Shown: positions 41,922 to 50,127 of the stretch, in pieces | How positions within the stretch are numbered: position 1 is the stretch's first letter | Layout of the letters: every line of letters starts with the position of its first letter | NCBI RefSeq assembly: GCF_000379465.1 | Contig: NZ_KB905380.1 | Span: 1-64,000, forward strand | Direction: 5' to 3' | DNA from: Sciscionella marina DSM 45152 | Lineage (GTDB): Bacteria; Actinomycetota; Actinomycetes; Mycobacteriales; Pseudonocardiaceae | Length of the DNA: 64,000 bases | The notes under the pieces: generated by a model | The model's input: the letters and a program-made list of their open reading frames with translations, nothing else | What the model was told of the DNA's origin: nothing | Databases searched by the model: none | Program-made: the position numbers and the translations under genes

Positions 41922-42491
41922 TCACCCCGCGTCGGCCAGCGAGATGGCCACCTCGAGCTCGACCGGTTCCGCGCGTGGCGTGACGAACTCGGTTTCCTTG
42001 ATGTGCAGCAGCGCCGCCTTGGCCTGCCAGCGCGGTCGGGCCATGTAGTCGTTGCGCGCCGGGACCGGCTCCGGTGATTCTCCCTTCGCGTAGCGCGCGG
42101 CGTTGCGGCCGACTTTGCGGAAGGTCTCCAGATCCAGCAGCGGCGCCTGCGGGAAGAGCTCCAGATTGGACAGCTTCAGCAGCTGCTTCTGGTGGATCAT
42201 GGTCGTGCCACGGGAAAGAACGCCGACACCGATACCCGAGCCCGAATACCGCGCCGCGGTGTGCGCGATCACCGCGAGATCGGAACCGCTCCGGTACCGG
42301 ATCACCCGGGCGCGCATGCCCTGTTCCTCGATACCGGCGAGCAGTTCACGCAACACCTCGGCATGCGGCAGCTCGACGATCGTCTTGCTGAAGAACGCCC
42401 CGAAGGCGGGCGAAATCCCGATCACCACCTCATCGGAATGCCGCCCCGGCGTGGCGGGCCCCCGTTCGGTCAGGGACAGCGTGCGGCCCAT
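41922..42491 (-). CDS. pduD: Diol/glycerol dehydratase, medium subunit
   Basis: 189 residues; ATG 42491 directly abuts the large-subunit stop. It carries conserved PduD blocks: VVIGISPAFGAFFSKTIVELPHAEVLRE, RGTTMIHQKQL, and NDYMARPRWQAK. The medium subunit forms part of the adenosylcobalamin pocket. It is shorter at the N-terminus than PduD of enteric bacteria (about 224 aa), whose extra N-terminus targets the microcompartment. The loss matches the absence of shell genes here. Confidence 0.93.
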   Translation of the reverse strand: MGRTLSLTERGPATPGRHSDEVVIGISPAFGAFFSKTIVELPHAEVLRELLAGIEEQGMRARVIRYRSGSDLAVIAHTAARYSGSGIGVGVLSRGTTMIHQKQLLKLSNLELFPQAPLLDLETFRKVGRNAARYAKGESPEPVPARNDYMARPRWQAKAALLHIKETEFVTPRAEPVELEVAISLADAG

Positions 42492-44171
42492 TCAGCTCAC
42501 CTCTTCCTCGGGATTGCTCGCGCTGACCACGTGCCGCAGCCGTTTCATCTCTTCCCAGCGCTGCCCGCTCGGCCGGTAACCGGTGCCCGGCCCGGCGTAG
42601 TCGTTGGCGTCGTTGACCGCGGACAGCGTTTCCATCTCCGGGGTCAGGATCGCCGAGGTATGTAGCAGATCCCCGGATATCCGCTGGCGCAGTACCGTCA
42701 GCAGTGATTCGGCGACCTCGGTGAAACCGCCCGCTTCGAGCCCCTTGACGATGTCCAGCCCGGTGATGCCGCGGTCCAGCACCGACTGCGCTGCCTTGAG
42801 GTCCTCCAGCACATCCCGCAGCGGCAGCTCCTGGCTGCCGTGCGCGTAGGTGACCGCCTCGATCTCCTTGTCGGTGACCGGCGGCAGTTCCAGGTGGGCG
42901 AACACGGCTTGCAGTGCGCGTGCGGCATGGGCGCGCGCCGCGAGGATCCGCTCCTCCGGGACGTGTCGCAGCGCGCCGTCCACCTGCAGATCGCGCTGGA
43001 TGGTGTTCCAGTCGTCGTAGTCCTCTGGATCGAGGTTCGACCCGGCGAACATGTTGTCGTAATTGGGCACACCGGAATATCCGGAGCAGACGAAATCGGT
43101 GCCGGGCAACAACTGCGGAAGCAGCCGCGCGGTGCGGCGCATGTCCGAATGGGAGAAGGACTGATCGTTGCCGGAGGCGCATTCCAGATCCACGGTGCTC
43201 GCGATGAGGTTCTCCGCGAGCACCGCACGGATACCCGCCGGTACCGCGCCGGGAACGCCGATGCAGCTGATCGAACCGTTCTGCAGCCCCTGCACCCCGG
43301 CGCCCTTGGTGACCAGGATGCAGCGAATTTCCAGGTACAGCATGGACTTTCCCTCGGCATTGCCCATCTGCACCTCGGATCCGGTCCCGGAGGTGAACCG
43401 CATCTTGATCCCGCGCGAGGCGTAGGCGGAGGCCAGGAACGCCTTCGACCACGGGGTGTCGTCCCCGTCGCAGAACACCGGTTCGGTGCCGTAGACCGAG
43501 ATCGTCTCGGCGTAGCCGGTGATGCCGCGCATGCCGAGTTCGAGTTCGGTCGCTTCCTCCAGCGCGCACTGGGTGAGCACACCAGGCCGGGCGGCCTGCG
43601 CCCCGACCTGTAGCGCGATCGCCGCGAGCGGGGCGTAACGCACCACGCCCAGGGTGGTCTCCAGTTCCCGGAAGCCGCGCAGCGCGGCCTCGGCGGCGTC
43701 CGCGGCGATCTGCACCGGGTTGTCCCGCGCGCTGGTGGAATGCGCCTGATTCGACGGTGTGCGCCGGGCACGCATCTTCTGCAGCGCCATCATCATCTCG
43801 ACCACGTTCATCGTCTTGACCACGGCGAGCAGCTTCGCCGGGGTCAGTCCGCGCACCACGCCGAGCACCGCGCGCCGCGACACCGTGGCATCGATCAGCA
43901 GGTGCGCGATGTGCTCGGCACTGTGCGCCATCGCCTCCGGCGCGATATCGGCGTCGATCGCGTGATCGGCGATGAACTGGTCGATGAAATCGAACTCCGC
44001 GCGTGGCTTGCCGTCCATCTCCACGACGGTCCCCTGCTCGACCCGGATACCCGGTTCCGGATCGTAGGGGCTGTCCATCGCGACCATGCCGACCTCGGGC
44101 CATTCCTCGACGAAACCGTCCAGATTCACCGGTTTCGCTTCGAGTATCTCGGTGCGCTTCGAATGCCTCAC
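42492..44171 (-). CDS. pduC: Diol/glycerol dehydratase, large (catalytic) subunit
   Basis: 559 residues from GTG 44171 (GGAGG 5 nt upstream), close to the PduC norm of 554. The B12-dependent TIM barrel is conserved throughout: VNLDGFVEEWPEVGMVAMDSP, GMRGITGYAETISVYGTE, MRFTSGTGSEVQMG, ECASGNDQSFSHSDMRR, FVCSGYSGVPNYDNMFAGSN. It catalyses radical dehydration of 1,2-propanediol or glycerol to propionaldehyde or 3-hydroxypropionaldehyde. Which substrate is preferred cannot be told. The aldehyde is probably oxidised by the enzyme encoded at 46347. Confidence 0.96.
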   Translation of the reverse strand: MRHSKRTEILEAKPVNLDGFVEEWPEVGMVAMDSPYDPEPGIRVEQGTVVEMDGKPRAEFDFIDQFIADHAIDADIAPEAMAHSAEHIAHLLIDATVSRRAVLGVVRGLTPAKLLAVVKTMNVVEMMMALQKMRARRTPSNQAHSTSARDNPVQIAADAAEAALRGFRELETTLGVVRYAPLAAIALQVGAQAARPGVLTQCALEEATELELGMRGITGYAETISVYGTEPVFCDGDDTPWSKAFLASAYASRGIKMRFTSGTGSEVQMGNAEGKSMLYLEIRCILVTKGAGVQGLQNGSISCIGVPGAVPAGIRAVLAENLIASTVDLECASGNDQSFSHSDMRRTARLLPQLLPGTDFVCSGYSGVPNYDNMFAGSNLDPEDYDDWNTIQRDLQVDGALRHVPEERILAARAHAARALQAVFAHLELPPVTDKEIEAVTYAHGSQELPLRDVLEDLKAAQSVLDRGITGLDIVKGLEAGGFTEVAESLLTVLRQRISGDLLHTSAILTPEMETLSAVNDANDYAGPGTGYRPSGQRWEEMKRLRHVVSASNPEEEVS

Positions 44172-44183
44172 GTCGTCCTCCGC

Positions 44184-44600
44184 TCAGCCGGCCAGAATGT
44201 CGCGGCGCTCGTACACTTCGGCCGCCTCCCGCACCAGTTCCGCGCAACCCGGCGCGGTGTACTCGCGGTCGAGCTGCTCGGCGATCTCGAGCAGCCGCTG
44301 CTTGGTCGATGCCCAGGGACGCAAGGCGTTGTAGATCTCCAGCACGGTCTGGTCCGGGACCCTGGTCAGTTCCGCGGCGCGGGCGAAATTCTCGCCGAGC
44401 TGACGACGGCCGGAACCGTCGGCGATCTCGGCCTGCAGGCGCAGGGTTTCCGGGGCGATCCGCAGATCCTCCGGGCCTACCTCGCCGTCGAGCACCGCCT
44501 GCATGGTGATGTCCTCGATGCGTTTGCCGGTCGGGGTGCGCAACAGTTCGGGCCGGCGTGCGGCCAGCGGGTAATCGAGTGCCGGGTCGAGTTCGGCCAT
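44184..44600 (-). CDS. pduE: Diol/glycerol dehydratase, small subunit
   Basis: 138 residues from ATG 44600. The family core (DYPLAARRPELLRTPTGKRIEDITMQAVLDG; RRQLGENFARAAELTRVPDQTVLEIYNALRP; RLLEIAEQLDREY) matches PduE. It is the first gene of the operon, so the order is E-C-D-G-H, unlike the C-D-E of enteric bacteria. A 20-bp repeat element (44659-44678) stands about 60 nt before the start. Confidence 0.93.
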   Translation of the reverse strand: MAELDPALDYPLAARRPELLRTPTGKRIEDITMQAVLDGEVGPEDLRIAPETLRLQAEIADGSGRRQLGENFARAAELTRVPDQTVLEIYNALRPWASTKQRLLEIAEQLDREYTAPGCAELVREAAEVYERRDILAG

Positions 44601-44658
44601 GGCGCATCCTGCCCTTCTCGGGACTGCGGTCGAGGCAGCAGGAACGCTACGAACTCCC

Positions 44659-44678
44659 ACGTTGCAGCGACGTTGCAC
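44659..44678 (-). promoter_or_regulatory. Regulator box upstream of the dehydratase operon
   Basis: On the minus strand this reads GTGCAACGT-CG-CTGCAACGT: two TGCAACGT copies spaced 11 bp apart, one helical turn. The same element, differing only at the two central bases, lies before the aldehyde dehydrogenase at 46270, in the same orientation and at nearly the same distance from the start codon (about 60 nt). It is the probable binding site of the GAF regulator encoded between them. Confidence 0.75.
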
Positions 44679-44705
44679 CGGCGCCGCGCTACGTGGGCCG
44701 TTCGA

Positions 44706-46202
44706 TCAGTCGTGTTCGCCGAGTAACCAGGTGAGCCTGGCTTCGGCTTCGGAACGCCGCGGATCGTGCCGGGACAACAGTTCGGTGAGCCGTTCGGCCA
44801 CCTCGATGTCGTCCCGCCCCGATTCGGTCTGGGCGAACTGCCACAGCAGATCGGCGTCCGACTGGCCGAGCACCGCCGAGCGCAGCGTGACAAGCAGTTG
44901 CTCGCGTTCGGCCCGGATCGCCGGGGCATCCGAACGCACCAGCAGCGGGCTGCGGCAGGCCTGCACGGCGGCGCGGAGTTCGCCACGCCGCAGGGCGTCC
45001 CGCACCGTCAGGAAATCGGCGTCGACCTCGGCGCGCAGCCGGTACGGTTTCGCGCTCATCGCCGCGTCGCCGAGCTGGCTGCGCAGCCGGTGCACCTCGG
45101 CGCGCACGGTCGTGGGGTTACCGACCTCGCCGTAGAGCTGGAGGGCGAGCTGATCGGCGGTGAGCCCGTCCGGCCGCAGCGCGAGCAGGGCGAGCAGCTC
45201 CGCACGGCGCAGGGTCAGCGCGAGCGGTTCCCCGTCGAGTACCGCGGTCGGGCGCTCGCCGAGGAAGGACAGCGAAAGGGCAGGAAGGCGGGAGCGGTCT
45301 CGCTGCGCGGCCGAACGGGGCAGCCGCAGCAGGTAGCCACCGGAGACGGGCTCCACGATGGCTTCCCGGCCGCCGTCGAGCGCGACCCGTTCGGCACCGC
45401 TGGGCAGCGCGATCCGGCTCGGCCACGGACCGTGCGGCTCGGCGGCGATCACCCGCCCGCTCGGGGTCAGCAGCGCACCCGGCTGCCCGCGCAGCGCGGA
45501 CAGGCGCGCAAGGTTCCTGGCCCGCAACCGCTCGTCGTTGGCCTCCATCTCGCTGCGCAGGTGCCCCTCGGCCAACCGAGCGGTGGCGTTGACCAGCGAG
45601 ACCGTCGCCGGGTGCAGGCGGTCGAGCTGTCCGCTGATGTCGATCGATCCGAGCACCGCCCCGGTGTCCGGATCATGGATCGGCGCGGCCGCGCACGTCC
45701 ATGAGTGGTACGTGCGCACCAGATGTTCGGCCGAATAGATCTGCACCGGCGCGTCCAGGGCGAGCGCGGTGCCCATGGCGTTGGTGCCGATCGCCTCCTC
45801 GGCCCAGCGGGTGCCTTCGCACAGCCCGACCGGATCGGCGCGCCGGCACAGCTCCACGGCCCCTTCCCGCCACAGGATGGTGCCGTCGGCATCGGTCACG
45901 ATCATCACGTGGTGTGCCTCGTCGGCGATGCTGACCAGCATCTCGCGCAGTACGGGAACCACCGCGTGCAGTGGGTGGACCGTGCGGACCTCGTCCACCT
46001 CGCCACGGCCGTACACGATCGGCGGGCGGAAATCCTCCGGATCGACGTGTGCGGCCAGTGACCGCTCCCAGGATTCCGAGATCACCGAACGTGGCGACGT
46101 GGGCGGGATGTCCCCGGCCAGCGTCGCCTCGTGCACCTCGCGCAACAGGGTGTGCTGGGCACCCGGATCCGCAGCGAGGTCGGAAAACGTCGATCCGCTC
46201 AT
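44706..46202 (-). CDS. GAF-domain regulator with C-terminal OmpR/SARP-like winged helix
   Basis: 498 residues from ATG 46202 (CGGAG upstream). The N-terminal half resembles AcoR/MimR-type activators: SVISESWERS (about 40), then a GAF sensor (about 90-240: MIVTDADGTILWREG, EEAIGTNAMGTAL, HSWTCAAAPIHDPDTGAVLGSIDISG). Unlike those proteins it has no AAA+ domain and no Fis HTH. Instead the C-terminus (about 320-420: LSLSFLGERPTAVLDGEPLALTLRRAELLALLAL...TTVRAEVHRLRSQLG) is a winged helix like OmpR or SARP. It should therefore act with the housekeeping sigma factor. It lies between the dehydratase and aldehyde dehydrogenase operons; both have the shared 20-bp box. Confidence 0.88.
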   Translation of the reverse strand: MSGSTFSDLAADPGAQHTLLREVHEATLAGDIPPTSPRSVISESWERSLAAHVDPEDFRPPIVYGRGEVDEVRTVHPLHAVVPVLREMLVSIADEAHHVMIVTDADGTILWREGAVELCRRADPVGLCEGTRWAEEAIGTNAMGTALALDAPVQIYSAEHLVRTYHSWTCAAAPIHDPDTGAVLGSIDISGQLDRLHPATVSLVNATARLAEGHLRSEMEANDERLRARNLARLSALRGQPGALLTPSGRVIAAEPHGPWPSRIALPSGAERVALDGGREAIVEPVSGGYLLRLPRSAAQRDRSRLPALSLSFLGERPTAVLDGEPLALTLRRAELLALLALRPDGLTADQLALQLYGEVGNPTTVRAEVHRLRSQLGDAAMSAKPYRLRAEVDADFLTVRDALRRGELRAAVQACRSPLLVRSDAPAIRAEREQLLVTLRSAVLGQSDADLLWQFAQTESGRDDIEVAERLTELLSRHDPRRSEAEARLTWLLGEHD

Positions 46203-46269
46203 CCGCACTCCGTTGTGGTTCAGCCCACGGTCAAGCATGCCTACCTGCGGCCCGAGGGGCAAGTGCGCC

Positions 46270-46289
46270 GTGCAACGTGACTGCAACGT
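46270..46289 (+). promoter_or_regulatory. Regulator box upstream of the aldehyde dehydrogenase
   Basis: Reads GTGCAACGT-GA-CTGCAACGT and agrees at 18 of 20 positions with the box before the dehydratase operon. It ends about 57 nt upstream of ATG 46347 and about 68 nt upstream of the divergent regulator start, so it could control both. Confidence 0.75.
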
Positions 46290-46346
46290 AGCGGAGCCTA
46301 CCTTCCCGGTATTCGTGCCGAGCCCGAGCAGAAGGAGGGTTTCCAC

Positions 46347-47870
46347 ATGGCGAAATACGCCGCGCCGGGTGAGCCGGGCAGTGTCGTGGCCTACCGTTCC
46401 CGCTACGACCATTTCATCGGCGGGGACTATGTTGCCCCGGCCAAGGGACAGTACTTCGAGAACCCGACCCCGGTGACCGGACAGGTGTTCACCGAGCTCG
46501 CTCGGGGCACCGGCGAAGACATCGATCGCGCGGTCAGCGCGGCCGAAGGTGCGGCGGCGAGCTGGGGGCGTACCCCCGTGGCCGAGCGCGCCGAACTGCT
46601 CAACAAGATCGCCGACCGGATCGCGCAGAACCTGGAGGCCATCGCGGTCGCCGAAGCGTGGGAGAACGGGAAACCGGTCCGGGAAACCCTGGCCGCCGAC
46701 ATCCCGCTGGCCATCGACCATTTCCGGTACTTCGCGGGCGCCATCCGCGCACAGGAGGGCGGCATCTCCGAGATCGACCCGGAGACCATCGCCTATCACT
46801 TCCACGAGCCACTCGGCGTCGTCGGGCAGATCATCCCGTGGAACTTCCCTCTGCTCATGGCCACCTGGAAACTCGCTCCGGCGCTGGCCGCGGGCAACAC
46901 CGTGGTGCTCAAGCCCGCCGAGCAGACCCCGGCCTCCATTCACGTGCTGCTCTCGTTCATCGCCGATCTGCTCCCACCCGGCGTGCTGAACGTGGTGAAC
47001 GGGTTCGGTGTCGAGGCAGGGAAACCGCTCGCCCAGAACAGCCGGATCCGCAAGGTCGCCTTCACCGGTGAGACCACCACCGGGCGGCTGATCATGCAGT
47101 ACGCCTCGGAGAACATCATCCCGGTCACCCTCGAGCTCGGTGGCAAGAGCCCGAACATCTTCTTCGCCGACGTCGCCGACACCCAGGACGCCTTCTACGA
47201 CAAGGCCCAGGAAGGCTTCACGATGTTCGCGCTCAACCAGGGCGAGGTGTGCACCTGCCCGTCCCGCGCGCTCGTCCAGTCCTCGATCTACGACAAGTTC
47301 CTGGGCGATGCCGTCGAACGGGTCGGCACCATCAAACAGGGCCACCCGCTGGACACCGAGACCACGATCGGTGCGCAGGCATCCAACGACCAGTTCGAGA
47401 AGATCCTGTCCTACATCGACATCGGTAAACAGGAAGGCGCCAAGGTGCTCACCGGTGGGGAGAAAGCCGAACTCGGCGGCGAACTCTCCGGCGGGTACTA
47501 CATTCAGCCGACGGTGTTCGAGGGCGACAACAAGATGCGCATCTTCCAGGAGGAGATCTTCGGACCCGTCGTGGCCGTCACCAAATTCGACGATTACGAC
47601 GACGCCATCAAGATCGCCAACGACACCCTCTACGGTCTCGGCGCCGGTGTCTGGTCGCGCAGTGGCGCCACCGCCTACCGGGCGGGCCGGGAAATCCAGG
47701 CCGGGCGGGTCTGGACCAACTGCTATCACGCCTATCCGGCGCACGCCGCCTTCGGCGGTTACAAGCAGTCCGGGATCGGGCGGGAAAACCACCGGATGAT
47801 GCTCGAGCACTACCAGCAGACGAAGAACCTGTTGGTTTCCTACGCCCAGCAGGCCCAGGGCCTGTTCTAG
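46347..47870 (+). CDS. NAD-dependent aldehyde dehydrogenase (ExaC/AldA type)
   Basis: 507 residues; AAGGAGGG precedes ATG 46347. Complete ALDH signature: [48 protein letters not shown] (general-base Glu), and the nucleophile in [11 protein letters not shown], with the vicinal-Cys pattern of the ExaC/AcoD branch. It ends with the usual [12 protein letters not shown]. It oxidises short aliphatic aldehydes to acids. From the shared operator box it probably removes the propionaldehyde or 3-hydroxypropionaldehyde made by the diol dehydratase. Confidence 0.95.
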   Translation: MAKYAAPGEPGSVVAYRSRYDHFIGGDYVAPAKGQYFENPTPVTGQVFTELARGTGEDIDRAVSAAEGAAASWGRTPVAERAELLNKIADRIAQNLEAIAVAEAWENGKPVRETLAADIPLAIDHFRYFAGAIRAQEGGISEIDPETIAYHFHEPLGVVGQIIPWNFPLLMATWKLAPALAAGNTVVLKPAEQTPASIHVLLSFIADLLPPGVLNVVNGFGVEAGKPLAQNSRIRKVAFTGETTTGRLIMQYASENIIPVTLELGGKSPNIFFADVADTQDAFYDKAQEGFTMFALNQGEVCTCPSRALVQSSIYDKFLGDAVERVGTIKQGHPLDTETTIGAQASNDQFEKILSYIDIGKQEGAKVLTGGEKAELGGELSGGYYIQPTVFEGDNKMRIFQEEIFGPVVAVTKFDDYDDAIKIANDTLYGLGAGVWSRSGATAYRAGREIQAGRVWTNCYHAYPAHAAFGGYKQSGIGRENHRMMLEHYQQTKNLLVSYAQQAQGLF

Positions 47871-47899
47871 GGCGGGCACGCGAGCGAGAGTGACACGGC

Positions 47900-47925
47900 C
47901 CGGCCGGGGCGGCTGTCCCGGCCGG
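47900..47925 (+). terminator. GC-rich hairpin between aldehyde dehydrogenase and DUF779 genes
   Basis: CCGGCCGGG (47900-47908) pairs perfectly with CCCGGCCGG (47917-47925) over an 8-nt loop, followed by ACCGTTT. It may terminate or attenuate transcription, or protect the upstream mRNA. The ribosome site of the next gene (GGGAG, 47936) follows at once. Confidence 0.5.
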
Positions 47926-47946
47926 ACCGTTTCGAGGGAGCGAACG

Positions 47947-48333
47947 ATGAACCAGCCCGCCCGGAAACAACGCGTCCAGCTCACCGAAACCGCGGCCGAA
48001 CTACTGCGCGGGCTCGCCGAACAGCACGGACCGCTGATGTTCCACCAGTCCGGCGGCTGCTGCGACGGCAGTGCGCCGATGTGCTATCCCGCAGGCGAAT
48101 TCCGCACCGGCAGCTCGGATGTGCTCCTCGGGGAACTGCTCGTGGACGGCATCCCCGAATCCATCGAGGTGTGGATGTCGGCCGCCCAGTTCGAATACTG
48201 GCGACACACCCACCTCACCATCGACGTGGTCCCCGGCAGGGGCAGTGGATTCTCCCTGGAGGCACCGGAAGGCGTCCGGTTCCTCATCCGGTCCCGGCTG
48301 CTGACCGACGAGGAACTCGCGGCGCTCGGTTAG
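47947..48333 (+). CDS. DUF779 protein associated with aldehyde dehydrogenase
   Basis: 128 residues, ATG 47947 after GAGGGAG. The core LMFHQSGGCCDGSAPMCYPAGEF with its paired Cys is diagnostic of DUF779. This family is often encoded next to ExaC/AldA-type aldehyde dehydrogenases in actinobacteria and proteobacteria; the biochemical role is not established. The Cys cluster suggests metal binding or redox work. It is probably co-transcribed with the dehydrogenase, with a hairpin in between. Confidence 0.88.
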   Translation: MNQPARKQRVQLTETAAELLRGLAEQHGPLMFHQSGGCCDGSAPMCYPAGEFRTGSSDVLLGELLVDGIPESIEVWMSAAQFEYWRHTHLTIDVVPGRGSGFSLEAPEGVRFLIRSRLLTDEELAALG

Positions 48334-48360
48334 CGTGCCTGGACCTCGACGCCGGTGCCT

Positions 48361-49161
48361 TCAGATCCAGTACCCGGAAGGGATCGTCGCGGTCACCGCG
48401 GTGGCGGTCTGCATGACGAGCCGGCCGAGTTCGGGGATCCGCTCCCCGGGCATGCGCACCTCGGGCCCCTGTACCGCGACCGCGCCCATGGCAAGACCGA
48501 CCTCGCCGGGCACCGGTGCCGCGACGCCGCACACGCCGGGGATGCGTTCGCCGTAGTTCACGCTGTAGCCGCGTTCCCGGGTCTGCTCCAGATCGGCGAG
48601 CAGTTCACGTGGCGAGGTGAGTGTGTCGGGGGTCAGTCGCGCGAGCTCACCGAGTTTGGCCAGCTCGGCGTACAGGTCCGCGCCGAACGCGAGCAGCGCT
48701 TTGCCGGTGCTGGTGCAGTAGAGCGGAATACGGGTGCCGACGGGCTGGATGAAGCGCAGCGGGTGGGCGGATTCGACGCGCAGCACGACCACCGCGTCGT
48801 CGTTGTCCCGCACGCTGAGGTTCACCGACTCCCCCGTGGTCTCGGCGAGCTGTTCGAGCAGCGGGAGCGCGGCGTCGAAGCCGAGCGCACGGCTCGCGGC
48901 GCGCCCGAGCAGCAGCGCTTCGCGGCCGAGCCGGTATCGCTCGGTCTGGCTGTTCTGCACCACGTATCGGGCCGAGGCCAGGGCGCGCAGGATGCGATGG
49001 GTGGTGCTGGTGTGCAGGCCGAGCGCGCGGGCCAGCTCGGTCACGCCGACGTCGTCCTCGGCGTCCCGGAGCACCCCGAGGACCGCGAGCGCCCGCGTGA
49101 TCGTCTGGGTGCCGGCGACCTGTTCGGCCTCCGACCGCGTCTGTTCCCCGGTGGTGTCCAC
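48361..49161 (-). CDS. IclR-family transcriptional regulator
   Basis: 266 residues from GTG 49161, where GGAAGG lies 8 nt upstream; ATG 49179 has no ribosome site. The N-terminal winged HTH (TITRALAVLGVLRDAEDDVGVTELARALGLHTSTTHRILRAL) and the IclR effector domain (YCTSTGKALLAF, RERGYSVNYGERIPGVCGVAAPV) are complete. It lies 60 nt downstream of the acyl-CoA ligase alpha gene on the same strand. IclR-like inverted repeats in the 52.7-53.0 kb divergent promoter and just before this gene suggest that it controls the ligase/dehydrogenase operon, the transporter and itself. Confidence 0.92.
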   Translation of the reverse strand: MDTTGEQTRSEAEQVAGTQTITRALAVLGVLRDAEDDVGVTELARALGLHTSTTHRILRALASARYVVQNSQTERYRLGREALLLGRAASRALGFDAALPLLEQLAETTGESVNLSVRDNDDAVVVLRVESAHPLRFIQPVGTRIPLYCTSTGKALLAFGADLYAELAKLGELARLTPDTLTSPRELLADLEQTRERGYSVNYGERIPGVCGVAAPVPGEVGLAMGAVAVQGPEVRMPGERIPELGRLVMQTATAVTATIPSGYWI

Positions 49162-49171
49162 ACTCTCGCCC

Positions 49172-49186
49172 TTCCACATGCTGAAA
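49172..49186. promoter_or_regulatory. IclR-like box TTCCA-CATGC-TGAAA in the regulator leader
   Basis: Imperfect inverted repeat (one mismatch between arms) of the same TTCCA-N5-TGGAA form as the box at 52948-52962. It lies immediately upstream of the preferred IclR start, which would allow autoregulation. Confidence 0.4.
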
Positions 49187-49220
49187 TCAATCTAACAAGC
49201 GGCGGCGAGTACGCATCGGC

Positions 49221-50117
49221 TCAGGTACCCGAACAGACCTCGGCGGGCAGCACCCCGCGCTCGGCCAGCGCCGCCGTGACCTGGCTCGGCACATCCAGCA
49301 CGGTGACCCCGGCCTCGCGCAGGGTGGCCACCTTGGATGCGCCGTCGCCCTTGCCTGCGCTCACGATCGCCCCCGCATGGCCCATCCGCCGCTCCGGCGG
49401 GGCACTGCGCCCGGCGATGAAGGCCACCACGGGTTTGCTCATTCCCGCGATGTACCCCGCCGCGTCCTCCTCCATGGTGCCGCCGATCTCGCCGACGAGC
49501 ACGACGGCCTCGGTGCGCGGATCCGCGTCCAGCATGCGGACCGCGTCCAGGGTTGTGGTGCCGAGGATCGGATCCCCGCCGATACCGAGGAACACCGATT
49601 CGCCGTATCCGCCGGTCACCAGGTTGAGCGCGAGCAGCGTGCCGAGGCTGCCGCTGCGCGAGACGACCCCGATGCTGCCGGGCCGGAAGATGTTCTCCGC
49701 GAAGGCGGGCATGATGCCGAGCGATGCCCGGCCGGGAAGGACGAGTCCCGCGGTGTTCGGTCCGAGCACCCTTGCTCCCGCGTCCCGCGCTTCGGCGAGC
49801 ACGTGCATCACGTCCTGGTAGGGCACGTGCTCGGTGAGGAACACGATGTCCCGCACCCCGGCCGCGATCGCGTCCAGTGCCGCGGATTTCGCCGCCATCG
49901 GCGGGACGAACAGCACACTGGCCTCGATCGGGTGCTGCCGCGCGGCCTCCGTGACGGAGTCGTAGACCGGAACACCGGCCGCCTGCCGTCCGCCCTTTCC
50001 GGGACTGACCCCGGCGACCACGTTCGTCCCGACCTCGCGCATCCGCTCGGTCCAGAACGATCCCTGTTTCCCGGTGATTCCCTGCACCACGACCGCGTCG
50101 TGCCGAGTGGTCAGCAT
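49221..50117 (-). CDS. ADP-forming acyl-CoA ligase, alpha subunit (SucD-like)
   Basis: 298 residues, ATG 50117 after AGGAGGAAAGG. The CoA-binding Rossmann half (VVVQGITGKQGSFWTERMREVGTNVVAGV) is followed by the phospho-His loop (ERRMGHAGAIVS). The alpha subunit carries the phosphorylated His of succinyl-CoA synthetase-type enzymes. It is diverged from housekeeping SucD and paired with a SucC-like gene and an acylating aldehyde dehydrogenase. That layout is known from sulfoacetate-CoA ligases of sulfoacetate-degrading bacteria. Succinate, malate or propionate are alternatives. Confidence 0.88.
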   Translation of the reverse strand: MLTTRHDAVVVQGITGKQGSFWTERMREVGTNVVAGVSPGKGGRQAAGVPVYDSVTEAARQHPIEASVLFVPPMAAKSAALDAIAAGVRDIVFLTEHVPYQDVMHVLAEARDAGARVLGPNTAGLVLPGRASLGIMPAFAENIFRPGSIGVVSRSGSLGTLLALNLVTGGYGESVFLGIGGDPILGTTTLDAVRMLDADPRTEAVVLVGEIGGTMEEDAAGYIAGMSKPVVAFIAGRSAPPERRMGHAGAIVSAGKGDGASKVATLREAGVTVLDVPSQVTAALAERGVLPAEVCSGT

Positions 50118-50127
50118 GCCTTTCCTC

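Noticed and set aside
44601-44705. Cobalamin riboswitch before the B12-dependent dehydratase
   Set aside because: The leader is only about 100 nt and I found no B12-box-like sequence; the repeat element there explains control better.
46203-47984. Upstream extension of the GAF regulator frame to about 1,092 residues
   Set aside because: The extra part is antisense to the aldehyde dehydrogenase. The regulator's own CGGAG-ATG start is at 46202.
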